This document shows positions 11,723 to 22,119 of a DNA stretch of 64,000 nt, one piece after another; position 1 is the first letter of the stretch, and every line of letters begins with the position of its first letter. The stretch is taken from contig OY811990.1 of NCBI GenBank assembly GCA_963681505.1, positions 2,863,382 through 2,927,381 on the forward strand. Direction: 5' to 3'. The DNA comes from Eunapius fragilis. Taxonomy: Eukaryota; Porifera; Demospongiae; Spongillida; Spongillidae. Both the position numbers and the translations under genes were made by a program. The notes below the pieces were generated by a model that was not told the DNA's origin, did not search any database, and saw only the letters and a list, made by a program, of their open reading frames with translations.

Positions 11723-13052
11723 GCCAAAATCCTGCATCCGCCCGGCCCTGAATATTGAGGGAGGGCACCTATGGTTACCTCCAGCCGGGTCCCCATGTAG
11801 ACGTGCGACCAAGTGTTGATTACATCACAATGTTCCGAGCCACATGACCAGGGGGGGGGGGGGGGGGGGGGGGGGGGGTTGCAACCACCCCTTTCAAACC
11901 AGTAATGAATAATTATCATTAGTAACAATTAAGAATTACTGCGAAGTAAAGATGGCTGAAATTCGTAATACTACTGCAGCTCTGCGAGCAAACAAACGTC
12001 AAGGCAGTATCATGACGTTATGTAGTGTTGTGCGCATGTTATAATAAAAAAGGGTTGGCAGCTGGGGCTCCGCCACAGACCCCTCCCCCGCTTCATGAAT
12101 ATTAATTAGCAACCCCCCCACCCCTTTCTGAAATCCTGGACTGTTTAGAACAGGAGTGATTGCAGGTTTTCCCTGCCTTAAAGCCTACCTACACCCAGTG
12201 GACTGCACCTTCGTACATGTGCGTGTACGTACACAGTCATTTGCTAGTGGTTTGCTACACATGTATTGGTACGTGTACATGCATACATGTAATAGCATGC
12301 ATTCAGCTGACAGTTCTCATTTTTCCTCTCTAAATACTATTCCTATGTTCACCTTGAATTTTCTTTAGCTGTTTCTATGTGCACTCATTAGTGTCTTGTG
12401 ATTGGTCCTCTGTGCATAGAAATAGTGGTTACGGTTACATGTACATGTAGTTGTTCCATGGCAAGGACACAGTGCTCGATTTACTGAAGTGTCATATCAT
12501 GAGCATTATGTGTGTCCTCAAAGTACATGTATGTTGCTCCTTACAACTGGTCCTCTGCCACGTTCCCATATGATGGTGCTTCCTAATGTGTCACCAATGT
12601 GTGTTTGTAAAATGTTGTCAAACTTGTACATATACCCCCTAAGGATGAATTTACATAAGCAAAATTGATTAGGCCATGCCTATCAAGATAAGATAACCCA
12701 GGCAGGTGTTGTGTATACATGTACCTTACAGGGTCTCTTTTGGCACAATAGTATCTTATGATGCCTTTTGGCACAACTATCTGTTTTGGATGTGTAGAGC
12801 ATACCTTTACATGTATACCTTTATCTCACACTTTTACAGTTGTGACCAACTGTGTGCTTATGTGTCTGAATGTGCTATCAAAGACGAATCGTCATCTAGC
12901 AACAACTAGAGCTAACTGAGACTGAGGTTGTGTTTATGATGGTGTGTTTATGTCACATGATCACTTCCTGTCATAAATGTTGTGGTCCCACTTTGTGTAA
13001 TTGGCTGCTGTTACTTTCAGAATTATAGGTTGTATTTAAATTGTACATGTAT
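11095..13052. repeat. Left long inverted repeat with subterminal tandem units
   Basis: The inner 0.9 kb (12205-13052) is unique within the arm and matches 16907-17765 reversed. Outside it lie about two and a half tandem units of roughly 310 bp. Each has GGACTGTTTAGAACAGGAG, a CCTACCTACACCCAGTGGAC block and a CATTCCGTCAACA end. The units start near 11095 (partial), 11371 and 12139, the last two being separated by a foreign insertion. ACATGTACATGT-type palindromes are frequent. Short open frames across the arm are not genes. Confidence 0.85.
11691..12138. mobile_element. G/C-tract element inserted in the left repeat arm
   Basis: The right arm reads straight from CCGTCAACA into GGACTGTTTAG, while the left arm has about 448 extra bases at that point. 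The insert starts with a C-tract of about 28 and TCGCCAAAATCCTGCATCCG, which is the same subterminal sequence found at the right end of the 50947-51878 element. It also has a 28-G tract and an internal GGGGCTCCGCC...CCCCTTTCTGAAATCCTGGA end. It appears to be a composite or truncated pair of non-autonomous elements of the CAGGGGCGGAT family. Confidence 0.65.
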
Positions 13053-13126
13053 GGGACATTTACAAATTCGCACTGGGGCTGTGCATAATGTGTGCTGTAT
13101 AATATGTTATGATCCAAGTCAGCACA

Positions 13127-15709
13127 TTATTGCAGTGGATGATTCTTCTTCTTATGGCTATACAATGCTTGGTAGCTTGCATACTTTTTAGTGCATAGTG
13201 GGCATAGATGATTATATTCCAACTCTGACCTTTTCCTTCTTTTTCGCACTGATATTTGTTCACTGTTTTCATCTTGATTGATCTGTCTGCCTCTTTTTTT
13301 AATTTCTTTGCTACATGTACTTGATAGTGTTGAGCTTTGACATGATGCTCCTTGCAAATCACATTCTTCCCTTACCATGATATCTGGCCCAATCACAGTA
13401 GGATGGGCAGTATTTGATTCTTCATATGGATTTGGATTGGGACAAACCTTGTCTCTATTCGATGAACAATGCACATATTATCTTACTTTTTCATACAGGT
13501 ACTGCTCTCTTGCTGGAGTAAGTCCTTTCGGAACAATAGTTAGGGGCATTTCTTTATTGTGGAAAGCATTGACAATATCACAAATCTTGATTCCTTGTTT
13601 GAGCAAGCTTATCTCTCTACCTTCATCATCTGGTGTTTTTTTCATCATCATAACTCCTGGATTATGCTTATCGAAACAAAATATGTGGTATTTGTTTATC
13701 CCAACCAAAGGAACAAACCATTTGCTTAGGTATGCATCCCAATTGTAAAAGTCCAATCTCTGCAAAGCTGTGGTATACATGATACTTCTTTTCCGCACTC
13801 TTTGACGCATTTCACTAGTTCGTCAAGTGTGTCAATACAGTTCTGCACACGGTATTGCCTTTTAAATATTCCAAAATAGGAGTCAGATCTGAAGTTTGTG
13901 TGTCCAGGTAGCATGTATTGGATATCAATTCTATGGTGCTGATCAGTTATTATACGCCATGCTAGATACCACATCATTGTTTTGTTTTTATTCTGTCCTA
14001 CACAGTTGTCAGCTTGCAATGTTGCATACGTTTCCCTTATCCCATGAAGTTCGAAGAATGCATGCAATAAACTGACAACTGAATTGGATCCCTTTCTGAT
14101 CTGTTCTGACTCATCAATGAGAAAGAAAACTTGCCTGCATAAGGGCTCACAGCAGACACCAAAAACCTGCACTTTACGAGGAGATACAAAATAAAATGTG
14201 CCTCGTTGCTGGGAACTGTATGGAATGGATACATTTTGACAAAAGTCAAAGGAATATTGCATTTGTGTATTCAAGTAGGGGTAACTAGACCGATTCTGCA
14301 ATTCATCCATCTTCACCCCTTGTCTACAAAGAGCACGCCATAGAAGTGTGGCTTTATCAATATTGGTATTGTAGGCCTCTCGTAACACTTTAGCTTCAGT
14401 TATATGCTGAATGTTGATCCTAATTCTTTCACCCTCGCTTAGGCTGTGTCGTAATGACACTAAAGCCATATCGCAAACATCGCACAGATCACTTTTGCTG
14501 GGACAGAATTTTATATTGCTGCAAAACCTGTGCCATAAATGAGTAAATGCAATGTAGCTGACACATCTATATTGCTGTTCTGTAGATGCTGCTGGAGTAG
14601 GTGACTCTGATTGAGTAGTAGTATGCACAAGTGTGTATAGCCCACTTTTTTTCGGTCAGTGTTGTTAGATTTTGCACCTTTGATGGCTGAGTTGGTGGGG
14701 ATGCTTGGATTTGTATTGCCTGGCAATATTTGTTATACACTTCTCTCATAGTGACATTGCTCTCGAGCACATAATCTCGTATCGGTCCCTTTAGGCGTCC
14801 AGGGTCTGGGAGACCATTCGTTGCTGCATACTTTCGTATGAAATTCACTACAATGCTCTTATCCCGTAGTGACAATGCATGGTGAGGAATTTTTTTACTG
14901 TTACCATGCGTTTGAGGTACTACATCATTTTTTGAAAAGGATTTTTGCAATAACTTCATAGTTTTAACTTTGAAACCAGTTACAGCACAGAATGCTGAAT
15001 AGCAAATCCGAGAAGTCCAGTCAAGGCAATAGTTGAAAGATCTTCGAGAACGTTCACCACGGGAAACAAATTCAGACTCAACATGGATCATAGCCAGCAT
15101 CCCTAATATCACTGCCTTCTTTGTAGCCTTCCTTAGTTGGGACATTGCATAAGCACGCTTTGTAGCCAAATCTTTGTACTTAATCAGGCAATTACTACTA
15201 CAGCACCCTCCATTTTTTAAGTACTCACGAAGCAAACTGCTGAGCCTACCTGGTCTGTGTGAGTTTCGCTGGTCATTTTCATTATCATCTTCGGCATTTT
15301 CATTTTCATCATCATCACCATCATCATCATCATCACCATCATCACCATCATCAGACTTGTGGTCATCATTCTGCTCATCACTATCATGACCCTCATCAAC
15401 TTGCAGATGTTCATAATCCATGTCAATGTCATCATTTTCCTGGTCATCACTATCATTCTCACTGGCCTCTTCAGGACCATCACTTTCATTTTCACAACCC
15501 ACGTCAGGACCATCACTTTCGTTTTCACAAACCGCTTCGTCTTCACAGTCCTCGTCAATTGCATCGCTATCAGTCTGAAAATCATAAACTCTGCCCTGTT
15601 CTTTGCACTGTAGAACTCGGATTCCATCGGACGGAAGGGTTTTTGCATTTTCAAGAGCGTAACAGGTTGCTATTATTATGAATTGGAATTGAAATGGCTC
15701 TGCAGACAA
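13127..15709 (-). CDS. Putative transposase, 'DNCxGQNKN' (DUF7869-like) family
   Basis: The minus-strand product, roughly 800 residues over several frames, starts at 15709. Order: an extremely acidic D/E/N-rich stretch (15250-15600); a basic region with RGERSRRSFNY and VTGFKVKTMKLLQKSF; HGN...P-HALS and GLPDPGRLKG (14790-14930); HLWHRFCSNIKFCPSKSDLCDVC (14470-14550); then a core with FDFCQNVSIPYSSQQ, LIDESE, LQADNCVGQNKNKTMMWYLA and LPGHTNFRSDSYFGIFKRQ (13840-14260); a KYHIF-FDKHNPGV block; and a C2H2 finger CPLCTKKYASYQALYSHKKKNH at the C-terminus. This order matches a family I recall as DUF7869, widespread and repetitive in invertebrates; the Asp-rich core suggests an RNase H-like fold (inference). 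The frame changes near 14650 (an A7 run), around 13750-13800 and near 13475. These are disabling frameshifts or unrecognised introns. Confidence 0.6.
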
Positions 15710-15835
15710 AGGTCTTCGAAACTAAGAATGGCGAAAATATAGAAAAGAAACGTATGTGATTAATATTCAGAACGTGCGGATATTTATAGCCATAACGCAT
15801 CGCATATAATTGAAACTCCTGCATGTATAGCCGCT
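15710..15835. promoter_or_regulatory. Divergent intergenic region, probable bidirectional promoter
   Basis: Only 126 bp separate the start codons of the minus-strand transposase-like gene (15709) and the plus-strand CtIP-like gene (15836). Any promoter must lie here or in the coding ends. The segment is AT-rich with TATTTATAG and TAATATTCAG. I see no diagnostic core-promoter element. Confidence 0.4.
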
Positions 15836-16877
15836 ATGAGTCTGACAGCAATAATAAGGGAAGGAAAACAGCTTCTGGACACAGCGATGGAGCAGGCAAT
15901 CCAATATCTTGAAGAGAACGAGTGTAAGCGCATATACAGTTTCATGCGTGCATGCCGCTCAATTACTATGCTCAAGCCCTCAAACAAAACCTACAAGATG
16001 AGAAGAGTAGAAACAAGGAATTCAAAGAAAAAATTGCGAACTTAGAAGTGATTATATCAAAGTTAGTTTGAATACTACATGTAGTGATCAATAGTATCGC
16101 ATGGGCATGGCTGTACTTCCATGTAGGCAAAAGGTCGAAATCGAACGTACCAAGGAAGCCTTATATCTGACCTCCACCCCAATGATTCCCACTACGAGTA
16201 CTGAATCTCAATGTGAACCAATATCCCCTATCATTGGTAGCAGTAGGGTAGGTTATTGTAGTAGCAGGTACAGTGGTCTTAGTAATGATACCATGCATAA
16301 CCAGGTTGGAGTTTTTCATCACAAATGCAATGAGCTTGAGGTCTGGGAAGGATCACAGGAGCTCCTGAATACAGATGATGAAGAGTTAAACCCAGAGAAA
16401 ACTGTAGTAGAGGAAACCGACCTGGAGGATACAGATGTCAACATGCCAGAAAATAAGTAAGTGCATGGACTAGCATGTGAGATCATTCAGCAAAAGCAAT
16501 ACTTTTTACGGCATGATATTGCTGCATTAATTGCAGGAACACAAACCAAACAAATAAAAGAGTAAAGGGTCCCAGTTACAAGTACTTGGTCTGGCCCTAT
16601 CAGAAAAAAAAAAGATCGCGACAAGCTGAATGCCAAACCTTGCCATGATTGTGAAAAGGTACTGTTTAAAATGTTGTATACTCAAAAGCTTTAACAAATA
16701 GTTCCAATGCAGTGGTTTGCATCAGGAGCCGGTGGTATACACCAAGATCAAAGAGAACATCTCAGGAGTGTGTGCAGACACAAGCATCTTCACCTACCAC
16801 CTGACAGTGACCCTCGTGTGTGGGACATTAGTTTTTCTGACAGTGAAGAGTGTGAGCGCATCATGGCACCAAAGTGA
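15836..16877 (+). CDS. CtIP/Sae2-like DNA-end-processing protein encoded in element
   Basis: A spliced plus-strand gene. The N-terminal part (15836-16068) is helical, with an ALKQNLQDEKSRNKEFKEKI coiled-coil segment. The middle exon (to 16456) is acidic and Ser/Thr-rich. An 80-bp intron (16457-16536, GTAAGT...TTGCAG) joins in phase to an exon with KGPSYKYLV, KKK and DRDKLNAKPCHDCEK. A 54-bp intron (16659-16712) joins in phase 0 to the last exon with REHLRSVCRHKHLHLPP and DPRVWDISFSDSEEC. CxxC, then RH(R/K), then PPxxxPxxxWxxxF is the signature of the C-terminal domain of CtIP/Ctp1/Sae2, which binds DNA and stimulates Mre11 nuclease. The Cys before RHK is one residue closer than in human CtIP. 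Frame disagreement at an A10 run (16603-16612) and in exon 1 may be decay or assembly error. The family call is from memory, without alignment. Confidence 0.6.
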
Positions 16878-16906
16878 CTTTGTAGATCTGTCGTATTATC
16901 TTAAAC

Positions 16907-18235
16907 ACAACATACATGTACGATTTTGAAAGTAACAGCAGCCAATTACACAAAGAGGAACCACAACATTTATGACAGGAAGTGATCATGTGACATAAAC
17001 ACACCATCATAAACACAACCTCAGTCTCAGTTAGCTCTAGTTGTTGCTAGATGACGATTCGTCTTTGATAGCACATTCAGACACATAAGCACACAGTTGG
17101 TCACAACTGTAAAAGTGTGAGATAAAGGTATACATGTAAAGGTATGCTCTACACATACATCCAGCTACAAAACAGATAGTTGTGCCAAAAGGCATCATAA
17201 GATACTATTGTGCCAAAAGAGACCCTGTAAGGTACATGTATACACAACACCTGCCTGGGTTATCTTATCTTGATAGGCATGGCCTAATCAATTTTGCTTA
17301 TGTAAACTCATCCTTAGGGGGTATATGTACAAGTTTGACAACACTTTACAAACACACATTGGTGACACATTAGGAAGCACCATCATATGGGAACGTGGCA
17401 GAGGACCAGTTGTAAGGACCAACATACATGTACTTTGAGGACACACATAATGCTCATGATATGACACTTCAGTATAAATCGAGCACTGTGTCCTTGCCAT
17501 GGAACAACTACATGTACATGTAACCGTAACCACTATTTCTATGCACAGAGGACCAATCACAAGACACTAATGTGTGCACATAGAAACAGCTAAATAAAAT
17601 TCAAGGTGAACATAGGTATAGTATTTAGAGAGGAAAAATGAGAACTGTCAGCTGAATGCATGCTATTACATGTATGCATGTACACGTACCAATACATGTG
17701 TAGCAAACCACTAGCAAATGACTGTGTACGTACACGTACATGTACGAAGGTGCAGTCCACTGAGTGTAGGTAGGCTTTAAGGCAGGGAAAACCTGCAATC
17801 ACTCCTGTTCTAAACAGTCCTGTTGACGGAATGAAGAAACAAGTTGAGCACACATGGCAGTGCATAGGTGCAGCGAAACTGTGTACAAGTGCTGTGTGTA
17901 CATGTGTTGTGCGCATGTATGTGTGGAGACAAGAAGCATGCACGTGTAGAGGTTCAATCCTATGGGGACATGATAAACGTACATTGTACTGTGTGCACAG
18001 CTTCACAACTAGATGCATAACAAACTACTAGGAAATGACTGTGTAGGTACACGTACATGTACGAAGGTGCAGTCCACTGGCTGTAGGTAGGCTTTAAGGC
18101 AGGGAAAACCTGCAATCACTCCTGTTCTAAACAGTCCTGTTGACGGAATGAAGAAACAAGTTGAGCACACATGGCAGTGCATAGGTGCTGTGTACAAGTG
18201 CATGCGTGTACGTGTTGTGTGTGCATGTGTTTAGG
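16907..18235. repeat. Right long inverted repeat with subterminal tandem units
   Basis: This is the reverse complement of the left arm. The inner unique part (16907-17765) matches 12205-13052 with a few per cent differences and small indels. The outer part holds one full and one shortened 310-bp unit (17766-18070 and 18071-18235), against about two and a half on the left. Both arms carry the CAGGTGTTGTGTATACATG and TTGGCACAATAGTATCTTATG blocks. Confidence 0.85.
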
Positions 18236-19145
18236 GTGCAGCACAGGGGTAGGGTGGAGTCCACTCAATAGCTAACTTAAAAGAGGGCCTGCTCCATGGC
18301 TGACACTGTTCATGTAACTGTAGGGTGGGTGGAGTCCACTCAAAAGAGAGTCCACTCCATCGCTAACACTGTTCACTGTAAGGAATGGGTATAGGGTGCA
18401 GTGCGGGAGGTAGGGTGGAGGGGTCATAGCTGTACATGTGCATGTATCTGGCATAGGGGTCACGTTATGGCTTTTTGCAGTAGTGTCACTCCACAGCTGC
18501 TTGCTATAAGTTAGACACATGTCTGTCTGCTTCACATATGTCATTGCTGTGTGGTTCTGCCATATGGGCCACTCCACAGCTGTTTGCCTGCCGTATGCTG
18601 GTCCACTCATTATCGTCGAAGTCTGTCCACTGGGTCTGCAGTATAGGGTCCACTTCATACAGTAGATGTCCATATACAGTAGATGTCTGCCACAGGGTCC
18701 ACTCAGTAGGGTTCACTCGATACAGTATTCAGGTAGATATCTGCAGTAGAGTCTATTCCATATGGTGCAGTGTTGATGTCCACTACCTACATGTGTTGTC
18801 TACTATTTGGTCTGCTCCACACTCGTTTGTAGTTGTTCCACTGTCTTCTGGACACACCTATCTGCCTGCCATCTCTACAGCTGTTTACTGCTGGAGTCCA
18901 TTCCACAGCTCTGCCTGGTTTTGTTTCACAGTTATACTTATCCTCTGTCGTATTTTCTGCCATATAGGGTCCATTGCATAGCTGCCTGCCTTAGGGTTAC
19001 TCCATGCCGTCTGCTGCGGTGCTCATTCCACTGCTGTCTGCCGTAGGATAGTAGCTGCGTACTGCATGTAGTTACTCCACTGTCTGCCATACTCCACAGC
19101 TGTCCACTACGGGAACTCGTCTGCGGTGCTCCACAGCTAGTTACC
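18236..19145. repeat. Degenerate GTCCACT/CCACAGCTG minisatellite
   Basis: About 900 bp built from loose repeats of GTCCACTC, CCACAGCTG, CTGCCATA and TATAGGGTCCACT at irregular 25-60 bp spacing. Open frames through it are repeat translations. It abuts the outer end of the right repeat arm and has no counterpart beside the left arm, so it is probably flanking DNA. Confidence 0.6.
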
Positions 19146-20025
19146 GCTACCGCTCTCAAACTTCTTTGATCTTCGTCTTCGAAATCACAGGCGAAAAGCA
19201 AATTATTCAGGTCCCCAGACAACTTACATTGCGTCACAGTGATGGTGGGTGGGGTGGTTGTGATGTAGTTGAATATTCATGTATACATCGGTGAATGGGA
19301 TCGGTTCGCGCAGATACAACGGCGCGATTCGAGCGGGAAACTTGTACTTACTTTGCACAGCTGTATCTCCGCAATGGATAACATAAAATTTAACGAACAG
19401 AACAAATCAATAGCTGCAGGACCTCTCTACCGACAAACCGAATTTGGAGCGATTTGATTACTCCTGCCGAAAGTTATGGCGGGTTTGAACCCCTTGGGGT
19501 ATCGGACATCGCGATACTGGCATGGAGCATGTTCAAGATCCCAATGTATTTTACAATAGAGAAATGGTATAGTATGAAGTGCTGAAAATAGGAAGACGAT
19601 AGCGTTAACCGTTCGGAAGTTATAGCAATTCAAACGTAATGCATTTTTATTATGCTTTATAATAATACACGCTAGGTCCCTTTTCTCGGAAACTTTCCCA
19701 TTTGTAGCTTTTATTCTATGCAATGGAATAAAATGGAGGTGGACACTAGTATAATTTATGCTTTTAAAGTGTAAGTGGCTTAACTGAAATGAGATTATAG
19801 TCAATTTATAGAAATAGCTGTTCAGCATTGGGTAAGATTCACGCAGTATGTAGAATAACACGCTCAGCTATTATCCCTAGAAACCTTCAAATAGAGTAAA
19901 AAATAGTCTAGGGATAGCCATAGAACACCGTTCTGTTTTGTTTCTAATTAACGGTACTACATCAATTAAACGTAATTTTGCAAGGAAATAATCTCACCAT
20001 TTGGTATGATATCACCCTCACGAGT
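19146..20025. other. No gene recognised
   Basis: No protein family, RNA gene or repeat structure is visible. A 144-residue minus-strand frame (19427-19861) has no recognisable domain. Confidence 0.35.
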
Positions 20026-21066
20026 TCCGCCATTGATTATAGAATACAGGGATTGGAAACGGTATATGGGGCAGTGCAAAAGAAAATTGGGCTTTTGCAA
20101 GTTTTTTCAAGTTGTCAAATTTAACGGTTTTTGGATACAGGATAGCGCTCTCTACAAAACAGTTCTTATGCATCCAAAATTGGACAGTGTATCATAGAGC
20201 TACAAAGCGCTGAATTTTTAAAAAGCCATACATTTCAATGGCAAGCATTACTTTCTTTTAGTTGTCTTGGAATTTTCTCAAAATCCTACATAAGCCCGAA
20301 TTTCTCTTGCACTGACATTTATTTGACGTGACGTTACGTGACCGTGCTTCGCATCGAATCCTTTGGTGGGCGTGTGAGCTGTTAAACATCCTTCTGTAGA
20401 GAGCTTCTTCCGGCGTTGTTTAGCCTATAACTGTGTGAGGCAGCCTCTTTCACATCAAAGAATCGTTTAACTATTTCTTTTTACAGAGTTTCAGTTGAGC
20501 CAGCGAGCGATCGTAGCTACCACGTGATCGGGTAGTGGTTGTGGCATTTTCCCTGGACACAGGAAACATTATAAATCCATTTTGGGAGTTCCCATATAGA
20601 TTACGTAGTTGGTAGTAAAGTTCTGGAGTACCTGCGAAGGGTTCTGGCTTTGTAAATCGTAAATATGTCATATAATGATATCCAAAAAGGGTAAGTTTGT
20701 GTACTTTTCCCAGAAAAGTGATCAGGGTTCTAGAATATTTGAGGACATATATTGAATCAGAGATGCATACTGAGTGGCGTGATCAAAATTTCGTGGTGTG
20801 CATGTGTTGTAGGAGCAAATGGCTCGCAAGTTCGTTTGGGTCGAAGCTCAGATATATCCGTGTTGAATGGAATTGCTCCACAAATGCCTCTTCTTATTGT
20901 ATTTTTACCTTTTGGATAGCCAGATCGGCACAGGTTTCTCAAATGTACTGACTATTTTCTCGGCAAAGCTCACAATAGTGCCCTGGCCAGGGTACGTAAT
21001 TTACGGAATGGTGAAATGCGGATGAATCCCGTAATCTTTACCGTTTCCAATCCCTGTACTCTATAA
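20026..21066 (-). mobile_element. Dispersed repeat R1, copy 1 (contains a MITE)
   Basis: Ends are inverted: ATTATAGAATACAGGGATTG at about 20036 and CAATCCCTGTACTCTATAAT at about 21067. Bases 20375-21066 are the reverse complement of 30594-31320 at roughly 90 per cent identity, so this is a repeated unit of unknown class. Two short frames are shared by both copies (for example IRRGICGAIPFNTDISELRP), but they do not resemble a known transposase. They include a GTCACGTG-type site and may be fortuitous. Confidence 0.6.
20071..20317. mobile_element. MITE with CAGTGCAAGAGAAA termini, copy 1
   Basis: Begins GCAGTGCAAAAGAAAATTGGG and ends CCCGAATTTCTCTTGCACTG. Another copy lies in opposite orientation at 49468-49715, with matching interior landmarks (GAACTGTTTTGTAGAGAACG, TTCAATGGCAAGCAT). 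It is non-coding, about 247 bp, and sits inside repeat R1. Both copies have TATATGG-like sequence at the outer edges. Confidence 0.7.
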
Positions 21067-21690
21067 TCTATGTTCCGCGAGGTACCTAATGAACAATTTC
21101 ACCCTCACGAGCCCCGTAACTTAATTTACGAGGAATGTCATGAAAAATTTCCCCCACATAAATAAATTACTATTTTTGGCACGGATTCCGCACCATAGAT
21201 TCAGGACTCTCTCAATCACATTGCCTTTCAGCGGACCGTTTCTCTTCTTGACAACGCTTGCGTTCAGTGGACCGTTGCTATTTTTGGGTTTGCTTGATAA
21301 CCGCTATTTAGATATATAAAATGTTATCGCGTCTCACATTTACCAAAAAAAATAATTAACATCGGTTATTTTATATGAAAGCGGCTCTTCCAGCCTATTC
21401 TGAAGCTATTGGTGAAATTATCATTGCTTAAAATTGTTCATGGTTATGGAAGACCATGTTCCTGGACTGGGTACGAGGGCGGGCAGAACCCTTTTGTTCT
21501 CTACAACCACGCGGTTCTGTGACATAAAAAAAAAAGACAAAACTGCTCACTTTTGACTTTTAGTTCGATTGCTATGACAAGCTTTACGATCCGATCGTCG
21601 GGAGTCTCGTTAGAGACGGTCGAGTATTTTAAATGAAATTCATAGTTAAACCACCGCATGACTTAATAGCATTCATCTTCTAATTAGTCC
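21067..21690. other. Diverged dispersed repeats, no gene
   Basis: Bases 21460-21660 match the reverse complement of about 5225-5400 in scattered blocks (AACCACGCGGTTCTGTGAC, GATCCGATCGTCGG). Nothing else is recognisable. Duplication copy A begins at 21691. Confidence 0.4.
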
Positions 21691-21939
21691 GTGCTCGGAG
21701 AAGTATGGGATTACTTCAGAGTGTCGTTTATATTATTGTGGTCTAACATATGACTAACATTTGTAAAACATACTTGTGCCCTCGGAGGGCGAGTTATACG
21801 TATCAAAAGTACCAAAACTATATTTCCGAGCACCAATATGGCGGACTATAAAGCAATTAAAGCCCACGCGTCTACGGTCATGTGGCCATGAAAGAGCTCT
21901 ATACATGTATGGAAGTTTCTAGCGAAACTTCTGATAGGC

Positions 21940-22050
21940 CAAGTGCGGGACCCCCAAAAGCGTCGCGCCACACCCGCTCCGGCCCTCCCTCCTATTGATT
22001 ATTCACGTCCGACACCCTATGTAGAATTCCTGTATCCGCCCCCTGGATTG
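21940..22050. mobile_element. Transposon end relic upstream of GTPase gene
   Basis: A GGCCCTCCCTCCTATTGATTATTCACGTCCGACACCC block followed by CCTGTATCCGCCCCCTGG resembles the right terminus of the CAGGGGCGGAT family at 51820-51878. The same relic precedes GTPase copy B (about 42990-43085). It ends about 70 bp before the start codon, so the GTPase 5' flank is transposon-derived in both copies. Confidence 0.5.
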
Positions 22051-22119
22051 CGTAGGTGTTGGCAGTGTGTTCAAATCGTAGCCGTTTAGAAGGCTGAAAG
22101 ACGTTCGTTCTGATACGTG

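Larger units (their letters stand above)
11095..18235. mobile_element. Long-inverted-repeat element with DUF7869-like and CtIP-like genes
   Basis: Arms of about 1.3-2 kb (11095-13052 and 16907-18235) are inverted copies of each other at high identity. They bracket 3.9 kb almost fully occupied by two divergent genes: a putative transposase (minus, ending at 13127, 75 bp from the left arm) and a CtIP/Sae2-like gene (plus, ending at 16877, 30 bp from the right arm). That tight fit argues the arms and genes are one mobile unit and not a chance duplication. The outer ends consist of about 310-bp tandem units in different numbers on each side, so exact termini and target duplication cannot be fixed. 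A separate element is inserted in the left arm (11691-12138). Superfamily: none I can name. Confidence 0.7.

Noticed and set aside
11161-11928. Cys/His-rich frames in the left repeat arm (for example MCSCAHSTMYVYHVP)
   Set aside because: They repeat with the 310-bp units in both arms, run through C- and G-tracts, and have no conserved start or family features.
15259-15681. His-rich plus-strand frame of 140 residues
   Set aside because: It is the antisense of the Asp/Glu-rich segment of the transposase-like gene.
20471-20671. Short frame conserved between both copies of repeat R1 (MTYLRFTxPEPF)
   Set aside because: Conservation equals that of the surrounding repeat, and the frame is not longer or more similar than non-coding parts.
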